64,000 bases of DNA from Aptenodytes patagonicus (GCF_965638725.1 NC_134982.1:46361182-46425181), one strand, 5' to 3'; positions 1-14,300 are shown, numbered from the stretch's first letter. Made by a program: numbers and translations. The notes: generated by a model not told the origin, from the sequence alone.

Positions 1-613
1 AGCATTGCTTAGACTAGAAATTAGTCCAGGCAGAATGCCTGTTGTTGGGATTGCAGTGGCTCGTAGGTTTATTCAGAGTACTCAAAGTTTATGAAAGAAA
101 GCAAGTGAGCTGTTTTCATTAAGTTAAATGACTATTTAAGGCCACACAATCCAAGGGACAAAGCAGAATCAGATACCTGCCTCTTACTGATCTTCTGACC
201 AAGTGTACTGGTACATACAGCACCACTGAGAAACAAAATCATCTTTCGATTTATGCCATGAAGATAAGGCAAATACTTATTTTTTTCAGAATAGGGGCAA
301 ATGATAGTAACTGAAATTCTATGCTCATAAATACTGAACTTCAAATGTTGAACTGCTATAAATTCTGGTAGCAATTCTTTTTTACAATTTTTACAATTTT
401 TTACAATTACAAAAACTCAGTACAAACGTATTTGTGAGTCTAGAATCTTTGCACTCTGACAGTTCCACTATACATACCAAAGAGGACTTCGAACAAATAA
501 AAATTTGGTACTGTAGAGCTACCTAGCCAATCGGTCCATAAAAAAATGAAGATAAAAGAAAGTAGATGACACAGAAAACCTATAAATTGCTTTTACACTG
601 TTATAATACTCAC

Positions 614-702
614 TTTCAAACAAGAGAGAATGGCTGTTTCTTCTGCTTTGCATCTTCTGGCAGTATATCTTTCCCATTTTGATCCATTGTGCCTTCACTG
701 TG
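614..702 (-). other. Exon-like segment, unassigned
   Basis: An 89-bp stretch flanked by a good acceptor (CTTTTTTCAG) and a good donor (AAA|GTGAGT) on the same strand as ISCA1. Two frames are open across it. One ends in TGA at 616-618 after ...KKQPFSLV. In mammals C9orf153 and GOLM1 lie beyond ISCA1 on the same strand, so this could be an exon of that next gene. I could not match it to either, and no second exon was found to support it. Confidence 0.2.
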
Positions 703-842
703 CTGAAAAAAGAAAAGCAATTTTAATTAGTAACTAAAAGATGTGAAAATCATAGAGAAACAGGATTAAAAGGAGAAAAGATGAACAGGAAAAATACAAA
801 TGCCCAAGAGGGAGTCAATCCCTTATACCCCAGTGTATATAG

Positions 843-888
843 GATATATATATATCTCTCTATATATATATATATCTATCTATCTCAC
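843..888. repeat. TA / TATC microsatellite
   Basis: Alternating TATATA runs separated by CTCTC and ending in TCTATCTATCT, a compound simple repeat. Confidence 0.9.
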
Positions 889-1259
889 CCCTGGTGAGCT
901 AACCATGGTGCTTCTGTATTATGCATCACAGTACTTTGCCCACCAGAGTTTAAAACCTTCTCAGAGATGGCAGGATTTCTCACTTTCCTTTTGAGATGAT
1001 TCCCAGGCCAATAGATTTCAGCAGCAAGCTCATCCTAAAATACTAAATTTTCCTTACTTAGCATCATTCTTTTTTCCCCTGGTTTCCCTTTTCCTGCCAT
1101 AGGCAAATCCCCTGCTTGCTTGCTGCCTACACATCCTGGTGGACCAGCATTTTTCTCTCCTTTGCTTACATTTTGCCAAGGCACACCAGTGCCTTGTAAT
1201 CTCACTTCGTGGGTTTCCCTAGCAGCCTTCCCACTGTTGCTACGCTTTCCCCCGATTTC

Positions 1260-1900
1260 AACTTCCACACCCCAGGAAGGCAGAGGGGAGCAGAGGAGAC
1301 CCCCAAGGGGCTCCTGCTCGGGGGATGCCCATGGGTTGTCGATGTCTTGGTGACAACCGAGGCCCACCCGGCTCGCCATGGGCCCTGCCCTCGGTAGGCC
1401 CCGCCACGTGCTGCACACAAACCACCACGCTCCCAGCAAGGTGAATTTCATTAGGGAAGGAGGAAAACGAGGGCTGCACGAAACACCCGCTGGTCCCTCA
1501 CCCCGGCACCTGTGAGGGAGCTGCCACAGGGAATGCCCACAGCCACCTCCCTGCCCTCAGCAGCCTCACTGAGGGGGGCGGGGCAGCTGAGCAGGGAGGA
1601 CACAATTGGTGTGCTCGGTGGGTGGGGTGGGGCCAGAGCTTGAGGTAGCCAATAGCGGCTCAGGACACTGTGTTTCAGGGAGTGCCAGAGGGCGCTGAGG
1701 AGCCACGGGGCAGAGGCAGCCGGGGGTGGGGAACATGGCTGCCACCAGTGGGGCCTTGGCTGCCCCGCGCCTCGTTTTCTCTGGGTCCCCAGCAGGAGGG
1801 AAGGGAGAGGCTTGGTCCTTCCCTCGCACCCAAAAGGGAGGGGAAAGCCCACATGGTGGGACTGGAGTCCCTAGCTCTGGTTTAGCAGGTATAGCTGGAG
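1260..1900. promoter_or_regulatory. GC-rich patch, possible decayed CpG island
   Basis: A distinctly GC-rich segment in an AT-rich neighbourhood. It contains a GC box (GGGGCGGGGC, about 1574-1583) and a CCAAT motif (near 1649-1653). No exon or conserved ORF can be assigned. The 105-codon ORF beginning at 1726 on the plus strand has no recognisable domain. Confidence 0.3.
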
Positions 1901-4900
1901 GGGAAGGCTTGTGTCAGTCACAGGGTAACTCTTGGGGCCTCTGGGCCATGAAAACGAGTGTCAGTAAATGGCAGCTCAGGTTGGCACAAAGACAGATACA
2001 ATACTTCATGATTTCAACAGAAATTTTATATTTATTTGGCTAAATATTTTATTAAATATTTTACTTCGGGTAAAAAATAATTTCTGGTTTTCTGCCTATT
2101 TTCACTCTCCTCTCACCTCCTGTCCAAAAGGCCACTTTCTTGAATTATAAGTACCATGGTCTGTGGCGGACTTGCTTTAAACAGCAGGTGACTACGAGGG
2201 GAGCTTGTCGAGCAGGCAGGGCCGGAGGTATCAAGCAGAGCAGAAACAAAGCCACAGCCTTCACAGTGCACCAAAGCATCCCCCGTGCAAAACTCAGTGC
2301 TGGCGGGTTCCCACCAGAGTGCTGTTTTCCAGGAAATATTTTTCCAATTCATAATAAACCAAGGATTCCATTTTTAGAACTGCACGCATGCAAAAGCCTC
2401 TTTATTGAGACATATGGGCCTAATTATAATGCAAGGCTGCTTTAACCAGTTTAAGTACAGCCCTGGCAGCACAAATTTCAGTAAGACGCAGGATGGCAAA
2501 TGTGTAGATCTAACGTGAATAGTTTTCTTTGAAAGCATCCAAACCTGGAGTTCAAAGCCATTTTTCTGAGTCTTTTTATACTGCTTCACAGTTCCTCAGT
2601 GGGCCATGTCCATCAAATGGGAATGGCAAAGATCCATGTTACATGTTTAACAGGCTTTTAGTTTAAGGGTTGCAAGAGCATTTTAATGTTCTAAATTATT
2701 TATAGAAACCAGAGGTTCTTCATGAAAAGAATATTGTCGGAGGCAACTTACAATATCCTTGCAGTGGGTATTTCAGGCTCCCTAAGACATGGGCAGATGA
2801 TCTCTAATTCTTCTTGATAGGGTAGTTTAAGTAAACTACACTCACTATATAACTATTTATCACTTTGCTGGGGTTTTCCCACATTTCAGCAAGAGTAAAC
2901 AGGTTCCTTTCGTGGAGCAACTAAGTGCACAGTGCAACACATTAACATAAACTCATCCTCAACAGTTGAGGCTCAGGCACTTGTTTCACAAATCTGCCAT
3001 AGGAGTGGCAGCCTCAACCAGAGGGGACAAGTACACAGGAACTTCCTAAAAGCACTTCAGCAAGATTTGGCAGTGTTTGTTTGGCTGAATCTCAGTTCGT
3101 AGCTCAAACAGTAAAGGCAGAAATTCAGAAGATGTATCTCAAGGAGAAGTAATACAATTTCTTTTCTCAACAGAGTTTCCAAACAGTAGTTTCACATTAT
3201 CACTTTTTATACTCAAGTATTGGATTTTCTGTTTATTTATTTGGGGGGAGTATTCATTAGATATTCACTAGAAGTAAACATTGACTGTACACTTCAGCTA
3301 GCTCTCATTTGCAAACGGAGGACCGCACTCTGCAAATCTCTTGTGAAAATGGAGGTTGACAGGAGGGACTGGCTCCCATTCCCTACCACCCACGTGCTTC
3401 ATAAGATCCCACAACATTACGTTCATTAGCACCTTGCCTTTTCTCCTTATTTGAATACTTACTTGCATTTAAGCTTCTCATGTGAAACAAGCACAAGGAA
3501 GGAAATAATATAGTTAACAGCAAAGCAATCTAATTTAAACACAGTTTTGCCACACTCCATACAACTATTTAGTATTTAATCAGAAGGACTGCTGTGATTA
3601 GGAATGAAAGGTCTATGTGAATGACTCACCGTGAACAAATTAAAGACTAAAACACATGGTTGAATAAGGAAGTGGCTGGCTGCAAATCCTCTGTATGAAT
3701 TGAATTGTGCTGCTCAGGTTATTTCAAATTTTTGGAGGCTGTCTCGTTTCATCAGCTAGTAAGGAGAACTTATTCCTGCTGTCTGGACTTAGCTTCAGTA
3801 AGGCACAGAAGGAATTTTTCATTAAAAACACGTGCAATAAAATCATTATGCAATCAATAAAAAACCCAGATAAGTAAGGTGTAGGGGATGAGAGTATTTC
3901 TGTTGTGAATGGAGACTATACTGTTTTGCGAGATTCTTTGTCCCTCTGGACTGTACCATCCCAGCAAGGAACTTCTGTTACCCTAGAGGTCAAAGCTAAC
4001 CGTCAGAAACAAATCTGCAATAATTTGGAGCTGGACATGACATTAATGAGGTACATTAGCACACTACTAGCAAGGGGAGGAACGATGGAAAAAAACAATG
4101 CTTCAATACCCAAAGCCAGTCAGCAAGCTATGCTCTGCTCCTCTTTGCATCAGGAGCTCTGAAGTGATTTGGCATTTTGCATTTCTGCAGTCATCTGCCA
4201 TCCTTTAGGAACAGGTAAAAGGCACAGGAGAGAATACAAGAAGGACAAACAGCAGAGCTGAACAACAGTTTTCACCAGTATAAGCAAAAGTACTCCGCTA
4301 TTCAGGAAATGCAGTAGGAAGCTTAGAACACGGGTACTGGGAAAGAGGTGAGTCGCCTTTTGAAACGCGTGGACTGGAAACTTGCTGCCACCCAGTGTCA
4401 GCAGGTGTCTGTTCCCACGAACGAGCATTTCGAGCCGAGTCTACGAGGAGAAGCAGGGGTTAGGACCCTGCCCCTAGACAGAGAGGGTAATTCTTCAAGT
4501 ACTCTTTTGAGGTCTTTTGGGACGAACACAGAGGTGCACACTCTGCCACATTAGACAACCATGGAATTCTTCTGTCAGAAGAGACTGCAAAATTTTAGCA
4601 TCATAAAAAAATTATCTAATAAACAGCCAGGCAGCCAGTGTAAGCACAGCAGTGGTATAGTTGGAGAATTTTTCCACTAGTGAAGGCACCAATTTAAATA
4701 AATGGGGAGAATAATAATTACAATAAAAAACCCCAAACAATAGAAGCAACCTATGGCAGATAGGATTTAACTCAAAAAAAAAAAAAGTATGTTTCCTCAA
4801 CATTAATTTTCACAGTCCCATTACCTGCATCTTATTTTTTATTTTGGAGTTCAAATTCATTTTGTCCTGTCACCTGTTGTCAGGATGACTTGCATATTGA

Positions 4901-5708
4901 ACTGTTCAACATTTTCCTAAACAAGTTTTCTTCTTGAGCTATTCAAAGAGAGCTATAAAAAGGGGTGGATCAGGAATACTGACTTGCTGGTGCAAGCAAG
5001 TGGCTTTTTTACAAGTTCATTACGAACTCCAACAGAAAGGTAACTGTTGCATTTCCAGGCTCCTGAGGGTATGAAGGATTTGGTTCTCTCTCTCCAGCAT
5101 CATGAATATGCAACTGTATCAACAATCTCCAGCATTTTTCCAAAATACATTAGTCCACTCTCTATCGTTCAGAATCTTCACATAACAGGAAAAGGAAACT
5201 TAGCTTTAGAGGTGGAAAGATGGTATGTAAGAGGAAACCCAAAGCATGTCATAAACATAGTATACTATGGCATATCAGTGCCACTATACAGCACTGGCCT
5301 GTGAATGGCCAGGAGTGCCCATTAACTCTCGCCCTCAAATTGCCTAGCCAATTAAAAACCTTTTATGTCAACAGTTACTTTGGTCGAAATCATTATCCTG
5401 CATTAGAGCATGCCACAGTGACTTTTTAGCATGTAGAAGCTTTCAAAATAAGCATCTTGCCTGTTAGAATTTTTACCCTGAGAGCGGTGTGTTGGGAAGT
5501 TTAATACAAGTCTATGCATTAACAGCCCACCCTTCTGGTATGTGTAAATACCTTTCTGTATATAGTTAATTTATTTTTTTTTTCCATATGTTTCTATGCT
5601 ATTCCAATGCTGTTAATACGTGAAAATGTTCAGTATTTCTGAGAAACATTAACTCAGGTAACAGTAATATTGTATCTACTTTGTAATCCCAGCATACAAG
5701 CCTATTCT

Positions 5709-5730
5709 CCCCCCCCCCCTCCCCCCCCCC
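5709..5730. repeat. Poly(C) tract
   Basis: Two runs of cytosines interrupted by a single T. Simple repeat, a likely assembly or polymerase-slippage hotspot. Confidence 0.9.
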
Positions 5731-6500
5731 GTGCTTGTTTATTATTGTAAACAGAATCAGTCAAGGCAGGAATATTTCATGTTTACCAACAGGCAATATT
5801 TATTATTATAACTGAGAACTCTACAAACAGTATTGCACAAAATTATAATCGACCAATCAACAAAACCATGTTCCTACATAACTGTAAATAGCACTTTAAC
5901 AGAAGTTTAACACATTGTGCGTTAGGTGTCTTAGTAAAGTGACAATTTAGAGGATTATTTCATGGGAGTATGAAAGTGCAAACTTTCATTCAAGGCATAT
6001 ACACAAAACACATGAAAAGGACTGCTATATGTGCCACAAGTCTAAAAAAACCCCAAACCAACCCCCCCGCCCCAATCCACACCAAAACAAGTTAAATTAG
6101 TAAGTTCTAGCGTTCTTAGCAACCACCAGTGCTACCACATTCAAACTCTTATCCTCTAGCAAGAAGCAGAGAAATGCAATCTGAAGAAATGCCCTTAGCT
6201 TGGAGTTTTAGACATATTAATGCAGCTATATCACATTAACTGCATTTTTTTGTTTGGCAAGACTGAAAGACTTACGGCACTATAAATGCACCCAGACAGT
6301 GTATTACCAGTAATTCCTGAATTACTATATAAAGTAACTGTGTACAACAGCTGACTGCCGAAGGAAATAGTGTTTTTACATCAGAAGTTGAAATAGCATA
6401 CAACCAAAATTCAAGTATTTAATATTAAACTATAGGTGTGGAAATTCTGACCTTCTGTTCCTGTGCACTACATAAAACAGATCAAGAATTATTCTGTTTT

Positions 6501-6512
6501 TTTATTTTTATT
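6501..6512 (-). promoter_or_regulatory. Candidate distal ISCA1 poly(A) signals
   Basis: Two AATAAA hexamers in tandem on the minus strand (6501-6506 and 6507-6512), about 1.74 kb after the ISCA1 stop. As far as I recall, this is close to the length of the mammalian 3' UTR. Other AATAAA copies lie at 8125-8130 (about 120 nt after the stop) and near 5799-5804, so the cleavage site actually used is not settled. Confidence 0.3.
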
Positions 6513-8247
6513 CTTCCCTCTACATCTTTTCCCAAGCCATTTGGGAAAAGCTGTAGAGGGAGGAATAAAAATGTAGGTAAAATCCTATGTCTTCAGCACA
6601 TTACTATTCCAAAGTTATTGTCAGGCACGTGGGTACAACAACTGTGCAGATCAACACGACCTCGGCATTTTCAACATGCAGCCTTAATGTTCCCAGTTCA
6701 CTCCCATCTCAACAACTACTTCTCCTTGACTGCAAAATCCCAGTCCCTGTTGTCCCCTACTTTTTTTCTGCACCCTTTTCACCAGCTGTTCTGATCAGCT
6801 GCCCAGGCAGACATATTACCTTCTCTTCGACACAAGTGAGCAGCTTAGCCGCACAACGTCATCTTTGGACAATCGGGGAAACATGGAGATAAAAGGATGG
6901 AACAGTACTTTTCTCATACCAGCTTTTGGGAAGGCCTGGAGAGACATTTACACTGCTGCCTGAGCATGAGCAAAGAAGTGCTGAAGACTTTATAAGCTTC
7001 AAAAACACTGGCTTACAGAAACAAAATTCTGCTTAGGTGAAAGTAAGTTTAAATTCCAAAGACAAAACGGCCTCCTATAAACATAATATCTTAATTACTG
7101 TCTACAGTAACTTAAAACAATTATGACATACTAGGTTTTTTTAAATTATAAATGCTTTTTGTCCTGTTACCAAATTAACCTCAAGACAGGAGCTAAATAG
7201 AAGTTACTGTAAGCTTTGGTGAAAAACCCTAGTGCCTACAGAGTTACAAACCAGAGCTCAAGCTGTAACAAAATTAGTAGCAGACATGACTACAAAAAAA
7301 ACCCAGTAATGAAAAGTGTTAAGATTTCTCTCTCAAAAAAAGCGTTCATAGGTTTTGGTGCACAGACAGCACGTTCTGTGAACATGGGGAAATCAGAATC
7401 TAGAGGCAGTTTTACCAATTTTGCAATTTAAGCCAAGAAAGATAAACAGAAATGCAAGAAACAAGGCCTGTGTGTATCCTGCTTTAGTACTCCAGTGCCT
7501 GAATATATTTCGTCTTCTCGAAAATGACTTTCTAAGTACAGCAGAGACTGTGCCTTCAACAAGGAAAGGAACAGAATTAAAATTGGGTTAGCCCATTTTA
7601 AAGTATTTCTACAAGCAGTGCTATGGTAGCCACTATACTCATACATGAGCTTCTTTTTGGACTTCCCTAGATTTATGGGAAAATAAACCACCAGAAAATC
7701 CATACATAAAAAGATGAAAGCACCAGAAAAAACTACAAAAGCAAAGCAAGCATCTACATAATCATAGTGAACTCTGAAGCTGAGGACTGTGTGCCTGTGT
7801 ATATAAATCTTTATAAACAAACACCTCTAAAATGGTTGGGTTGGTTTTTGTTTTTTTTTTTCCTCCCTCTTTTCCCCAAATCAAAGCAGAACACATAGGA
7901 AATATATTCTTCCAAATAGGTTTTGGATGGGAAAGTTGAGTAGAGTGGACAAAGAAAATGACAAAGGAAAAGAACAGTGAGATTTTATTTCCTTGGCATG
8001 TGAAAGTACAGATATGTTACTACAGCACTTCTTACCTTTTGGATCCCAACTCATCAGAAATTACAGCATAACTACATCAGCGGTGGAATTTAACACAAAA
8101 TCTACATTTTCAAAATGATTTAACTTTATTTTTCTTAATGGTATCCACACTTTACGCAGCCTACGAACCTGAAGAAAATGCATATGCTTCCAAAAGCCAT
8201 AATAGTAAGTGTTTTGTGGTGTTCAAAGCCAAAGTAGTCCTGAGATT

Positions 8248-8396
8248 TCAGATGTTAAAGCTTTCTCCACAGCCACATGTTCCTTTGATGTTTGGATTAT
8301 TGAAGACAAATTCACTGGACAGTTTGTCTTCTACATAGTCCATTTCAGTTCCTAGAAGCGTCAGCTGTGCCTTCTTCTCAATAAACACTCTAACCC
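8248..8396 (-). CDS. ISCA1: ISCA1 coding exon 4 (C-terminus, stop)
   Basis: Residues 81-129, ending GTCGCGESFNI and TGA at 8248-8250. Carries Cys121 and Cys123, which with Cys57 bind iron or the cluster. The acceptor is TTGTCTTCAAG. Its sequence is essentially that of the mammalian protein. Confidence 0.97.
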
Positions 8397-11300
8397 CTTG
8401 AAGACAACAAAGAAAAAAATTACATACAGCAAAATCATCATTCACTTTAAAATTATCTTTTGACCAGTGATAAAAAATGGAAGCTAAATATGAAGACTAC
8501 CAGTATAACTTGGTTTCCTGGCCTAACATGGGGCACCTTCATCGCTGTTTTCACTCTACCTATAAAACTCTAGCAACAGTCTAGCACTGTTATTTGTGTG
8601 TGCACATGAATGTATGTATTTTGAGGGGGGGACTTAAAAACATCATACCCAGGGAAATAAGCTGTACAACTTGGGAACAAATCTCAGCTTGTCATTACAG
8701 TCAGTAACCCATTTCCTACCATTCTTGAAGTCTGTGCATCCAACAAGATGCCCAAAAACCTTGAAAAACCAAACGTTCCTCTCTCAAAATGATTATTTTT
8801 TGCTCTGCCAAACTATTAGGTCTACATTAACTATTAGCAATATTGAATCCTATAATAAGGCAAATGTGTGAACTTTCAAAGATATCACAACCTTTAAGGA
8901 TTAAGCATTAGTACTTCATCTAAGGAACTAGAAAGAAGCTCCCTTTTCTAAAGCATACAAAGTATCTAACCCTCTGGAAAGTTACTGAACTTTAAAACTG
9001 CAAATCTGACATAAAGGTGCGAGTGGACCGCTTTAGCTGTCCACAGACTAGGAAATAATAAAAATAACAATGTAAAATTGTTATCAGTAAACCGCAACAA
9101 GAACTCATTAAGTTACATGAGAGATTGCTGGAAAGCTGTTTCATCATAGTAGACATTGAGACAAAACATATTACTAACACAATTCAAGTCTGTGGGCAAC
9201 TGAGTTAAATCTACACATTTCTGGGGTCAATTTGGACAGTAACTGACAGCGAAGGCTAAACCTAATGAAAGAGTTTATGGACGTGATCCCTGAAGCAGTC
9301 ACTTACTACCTAAAAGCCAGAAAATTTGTGCTGGGATCCAAAGCCACCAGCTCCCTGAGCACAGAGCTATATAAGAGTCAGAGTCTTCACTAGAAATCCA
9401 TCTAGAAGCAACCAAAACAAAACAGAAAGCACACAGGCACACCTGAAATGCTGTCTGGCTTTGGAACTTAAGGTCTCTGACCTGACTGAGGGAAACTGCT
9501 TTTATCTTCCTTAAGATCCAAACCAGGAAATGCCTCCTGAAAAATGTTATTTTCAGCCCTGTAAAGCTAGAGCAGCTCTGAGTCAAGCAGAAGAGGTTAA
9601 CTCCAGAAGCGAGCTGAATTTGAATTCAAGAGGCACCTGCAGAATTAGGTAGCAGTCCCTATCTCACATACTCTGGTTCAATTTAATCATTTGCTGAAGT
9701 TCCAACTAACTCTCTGTTTAAGAGAATAAAATTTATGAGTTGGTCACAGGTATTTCGAACACAGCTGGAAGATGGGCTCTGCCTAGCAGCATAGCTTCTG
9801 TAAGAAAATAATTGTGATATCCCACTTATACTCAAATCTCTTACTTTGCCATCAAATTAAAAGTAATATTCGTGAACATAATATAACCGAGTTCAGTAAT
9901 GCCTAAAAAAACCCAAAGCCACCCCCACAAAAGGAATTTTAGGAACTTTTAGAAAAAGAACAGAAACCAAAACAAACACTATTATGCTTCTGTAAAAATC
10001 CGTACTTAACAAAAAGACTACTGACAGAAATTTTTATAAAAACTGGAAAAATGTATAGAACTGTGCTGGTTTTGGCTGGGGTAGAGTTAATTCTCTTCAT
10101 AGTAGCTAGTATGGGGCTGTGTTTTGGATTTGTGCTGGAAACAGTGTTGATAACACAGGGATGTTTTCGTCACTGCTGAGCAGTGCTGACACAGAGTCAA
10201 AGCCTTTTCTGCCTCTCACACCACCCCACCAGTGAGTAGGCTGGGGGTGCACAAGAAGCTGGGAGGGGGCACAGCCGGGACAGCTGACCCCAACTGGCCA
10301 AAGGGATATTCCACACTGTATGACATCATGCTCAGCATATAAAGCTGGGGGAAGGAGAAGGAAGGGGAGGACGTTCGGAGTGATGGCGTTTGTCTTCCCA
10401 AGTAACCGTTATGCGTGATGGAGCCCTGCTTTCCTGGAGATGGCTGAACACCTGCCTGCCGATGGGAAGGAGTGAATGAATTCCTTGTTTTGCTTTGCTT
10501 GTGTGAGCAGCTTTTGCTTTACCTATTAAACTGTCTTTATCTCGGCCCACGAGTTTTCTCACTTTTACCCTTCTGATTCTCACCCCCATCCCATGGTGGG
10601 AGAGTGAGTGAGCAGTTGTGTGGTGCTTAGCTGCCAGCTGGGGTTAAACCGCAACAGGAAGTTTAGCAATAGACCTATCATAGGATGCTCAATGAAATTA
10701 TCAGGCAGCAAGCTTAAATACCAGCATATGAAAACAATTTTTAAAATACTCTTAAATTAAAATCATAGAAACCGTTGTTACAAAGCAATGTAAAGGTCAA
10801 AAACATAAAGAGGTTAAAAACAAATTACAAGTCAATGAAGAATAAGACTAGTTAGAGAAGATAACTGGGAAAATCCCTTGCAAATAAAACCTTTACTTTG
10901 CCAAGCCTTGGTTTAGGTATGCTGGTAAAGTATTTCTTTATATATGCATTGTTCTATGTTTTTCTCTAAATATCTGCTATTAGCCACCTCCAAAGATAGG
11001 AATGATGGACTAGACTATTCTGGTGGAGTAGTCTCTGATGCAGAGACTGCAAAGCTGCAGATTTTAACTAACTGGTTACTTCAAAACAGAAACGAAGGTG
11101 ACAACAATTCCCATAACAGAACAGTAAGACCTCTTGCTATAACTCGTTACTTCAGGTAAGTTCTAACCTGTATTTTGGCAAACCTGTAATAAGTTATTCT
11201 TCCCCACCACCACAGAAGTTTGCTCTGCTGCATCAGAAACTCACCGTCTTGAACTACTTCTTCATCAGAGTCTCCTTTCGATTTTGTATACTCTAACGTG

Positions 11301-14300
11301 TAAGAAAGTCCATTGCACCCTCTCGTACGAACACCTACTTTCACACCTACCTAAAAAAAACAAACAAAAAACCAACCCCACATTCGTGACTTTTTTAAAA
11401 GCTATTCTGGAACACCAAGATAAAAAGTATGCAGAACAACAAAATGCTGACATTTATTATTCTCCACTGCCTCAAAGCAGAAGTGAATTAGCTTAATGGA
11501 TTAAGAGGTAAAAATTTTTTCCTTTTACAAAATTGACTGCTAAGGCAAAAGCAAACATTAGGTGTTCACTACTGTGGATCAAGCCCTAAAATAGGTTCAA
11601 GTTTTGAAGTAATAAACTGTTGGCACTCCTGTAGGTGCCTGGTCTCATAAAGACAGTAAAATTTCAAAGACGGATATTTTTGTGACTTCAAATTAAAGTT
11701 TACTCAGATGCTAATTCAAGCACTGTGTTAAGATTATTGACAGTAACACAATTATGAAGCTGTGAGGCCAAGACAAGGGCAGCTACTAGATTTTCACAGT
11801 ACTCTTGTAATGACACCATCAGAAAACTTACTTCAAACCAAAGTTTTGAAAAATGTACTTTGATTTCTTCATTACCTCTATTGCCAGTCTCACTTAAAAA
11901 GCAATCCCCTCCTTAAATCAAGTATGTCTATTTGCTTACTTTTTAATCGACCCTAAAAGCCAACCTGGTCATCATGTTTGTAACATTCACACTATCCAAA
12001 AAGTCTGGCAAAAAGAGCATCTGTGTAAGTAAAGAACTGAGAAAAGGTTTTAAAGAAACAGAAAACTATTTATGCACAACAATCTTTCAAAAGTATCTGT
12101 GCAATGTACCAATGCTTCATAATTGAAGAGGAAAATTATACTATTTCCGTAATCACTGTTACGATGAAAATGTATCAAAACATATCACTTGTCATCAAGT
12201 GGGATCTCAGACAAACAGCACTTGATCTTTTCAGACTAAATACCTTTCTTTACAGGAACTGCTAGAAATAATGGGCTGGAAAACACAAACACCATTTATA
12301 GCAAGGAGATGACTGACCAGCTAAGCTGTAGCCTTAGGGCTTCCTTAGGGTGGTTTAAAACATTAGAACAAAGAGTCTAGTTAGTTGCAGATGTGCAGGA
12401 AGAAAAAGAAACAATGGGCCTTGTATGAAAGTTAAAAAGGAAGTATTCTTCTTGAAATAATACTTACTATAAAGAAGAAAATCTAATGCTTGTTTTTATA
12501 ATGGTTAGAAAGCAAGACTCTGGGTGTTTTTCCCCAAGAAGAAAAGATGACAAGCTCAATCAGTTACTTGAAGAAATGCTGGTTACTTAAAAAAATACAT
12601 TGTCTGGCAAGTTTCCTAAGAATTAGATGTTCTCCAACGGGTATGAATCTAACTTTATTATTATATACCTCACAATGAGAATTCCTACAAGAACTTTATT
12701 AATAACGTCTTAGTATCAACAGTTGAATATCTCTTTCCCTACCAGAAGTCACCACTATGCCATACTAAAAGACTTCATTAAAATATAGCTAAAAAAATAT
12801 CTTGAAACTTTATTTTTTTTCAGTTTTATCCGTCTCAAAAGTAACTGTACAGTGAAATGTCATTACGGTCAGTTATTTCCTGCATTTCATTTTATAAAGA
12901 AACGAAGCTAGATATATAAACAAGCTTACGCATTCCCCTCCAAAAAAAGATGCCAACATCTCTAATAAACACCTCAGTGTTTATTTAAAACTTCTAAGTT
13001 AGCCAGAAATGCTTTGCAATCATAAGCTGTGCTAATACCTTAGCGCAATCTACAGGTTGGCCCTGTTTATACTTACATGCTCAGGTTTATCTTTAAGAAG
13101 CTGTTTTATCTTCTGAACAGCTGATGGGGTCTGAAAAACAAAAACATATACATCAATTTGAAATGGCTTTTTTTGGTTATTTGCAGTGAGTGCTTGCACA
13201 TATTAAAGTGTGCAATGTACTTAGTTGTACTATAAAAAATTTCTATTCCAATTCTGTGCACTCAAGTTCTCTTAGTTTACATTTGTCTCCTATCTGCGAA
13301 GCCCACCTTCAGCATCAGCCACCTGTCAGTATTGACTAGCCTGTATTCTACTTGAAACTGATGTCTGATCTGAAGATACGCACTCTGCTGTAAAACAGAC
13401 GATTGCTGTATCTAATCCACGCAGAACACAATACCTCTTCACTCCCCTCCTCACCCACACCGCCAGCAAACACATAGCTCAAGAACTTCAGTCCTTAATA
13501 CTAGGGTGTCTGGTTTTTTGTTTTTTTCTCCTCCCTCCTCCCCCCCAAATCACTACCACAATCGAACTAAGTAGTTCTGCTCTTGTGCAACTTTTGTCAC
13601 ATACACATTACAGACAAAAATCAATTAGGCACAGAAGTGTTTATGGCCTACTTCTCTCTTCCTACTAACCTAGAGGGGAACTATGACTTTACAGCAGATA
13701 AATTCACTGTTCATGCAGATCTAGTTGTTGCAGAAATACAAGATAACAACACAAACATATGAATTTCCATTACACGCTTACAACTTTCTAAGACTCTGAG
13801 AAAAGGAAAAGCATTAGTAACACGAAGCTCTTACCATCAGCAGACTTAAACACGCAAAGCAAACTACAAGTTAGATTTACAGCAGAAAACCTTTTCTAAT
13901 AACCGCTATTGATCTTCATTTGTTACAGAATCACTACTGAACAGGAATTACCTGCTCTGACAAATGCCTGAACTATACACACTCAATCTGCCCCTGTTCC
14001 TGCAGGGAACTGACCGTACTTTCCTCTGCAGTAACCCCTCTCAACGGTACAGCCTCCCCAGTACTGCCGCTAGTAGCAAACGCACTTCTTCAATTAACAA
14101 AAGGATACAAAGCCTCCTCGGAAACAACCTACCCGTCACCTTCTGCAGATAACACTTTTTTTTTTTTTAAAAAAAATAAATACATTTCGTCGGGTGACTG
14201 TGCAAAAAGGCCCCCCTCACGAAGGGACCGCACTGATGTTCCCCCTTCTCCCGCTGCCGGCCCTCCGCGGCCCTGCTGTCTGCAGAGGTTGCCTGCACAC

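Larger units (their letters stand above)
1..8247. other. Downstream of ISCA1: probable 3' UTR then intergenic
   Basis: No protein-coding gene is recognised here. The part nearest 8247 should be ISCA1 3' UTR on the minus strand. The rest is AT-rich unique sequence, apart from the TA/TATC microsatellite near 843-888, the GC-rich patch near 1260-1900, a C tract at 5709-5730 and one weak exon-like segment at 614-702. ORFs of 60-140 codons here show no family resemblance and no codon conservation that I can recognise. Confidence 0.6.

Noticed and set aside
10056..10662. Target-site duplication around the solo LTR
   Set aside because: The flanks TAGAAC and GGAAGT do not match well enough to call.
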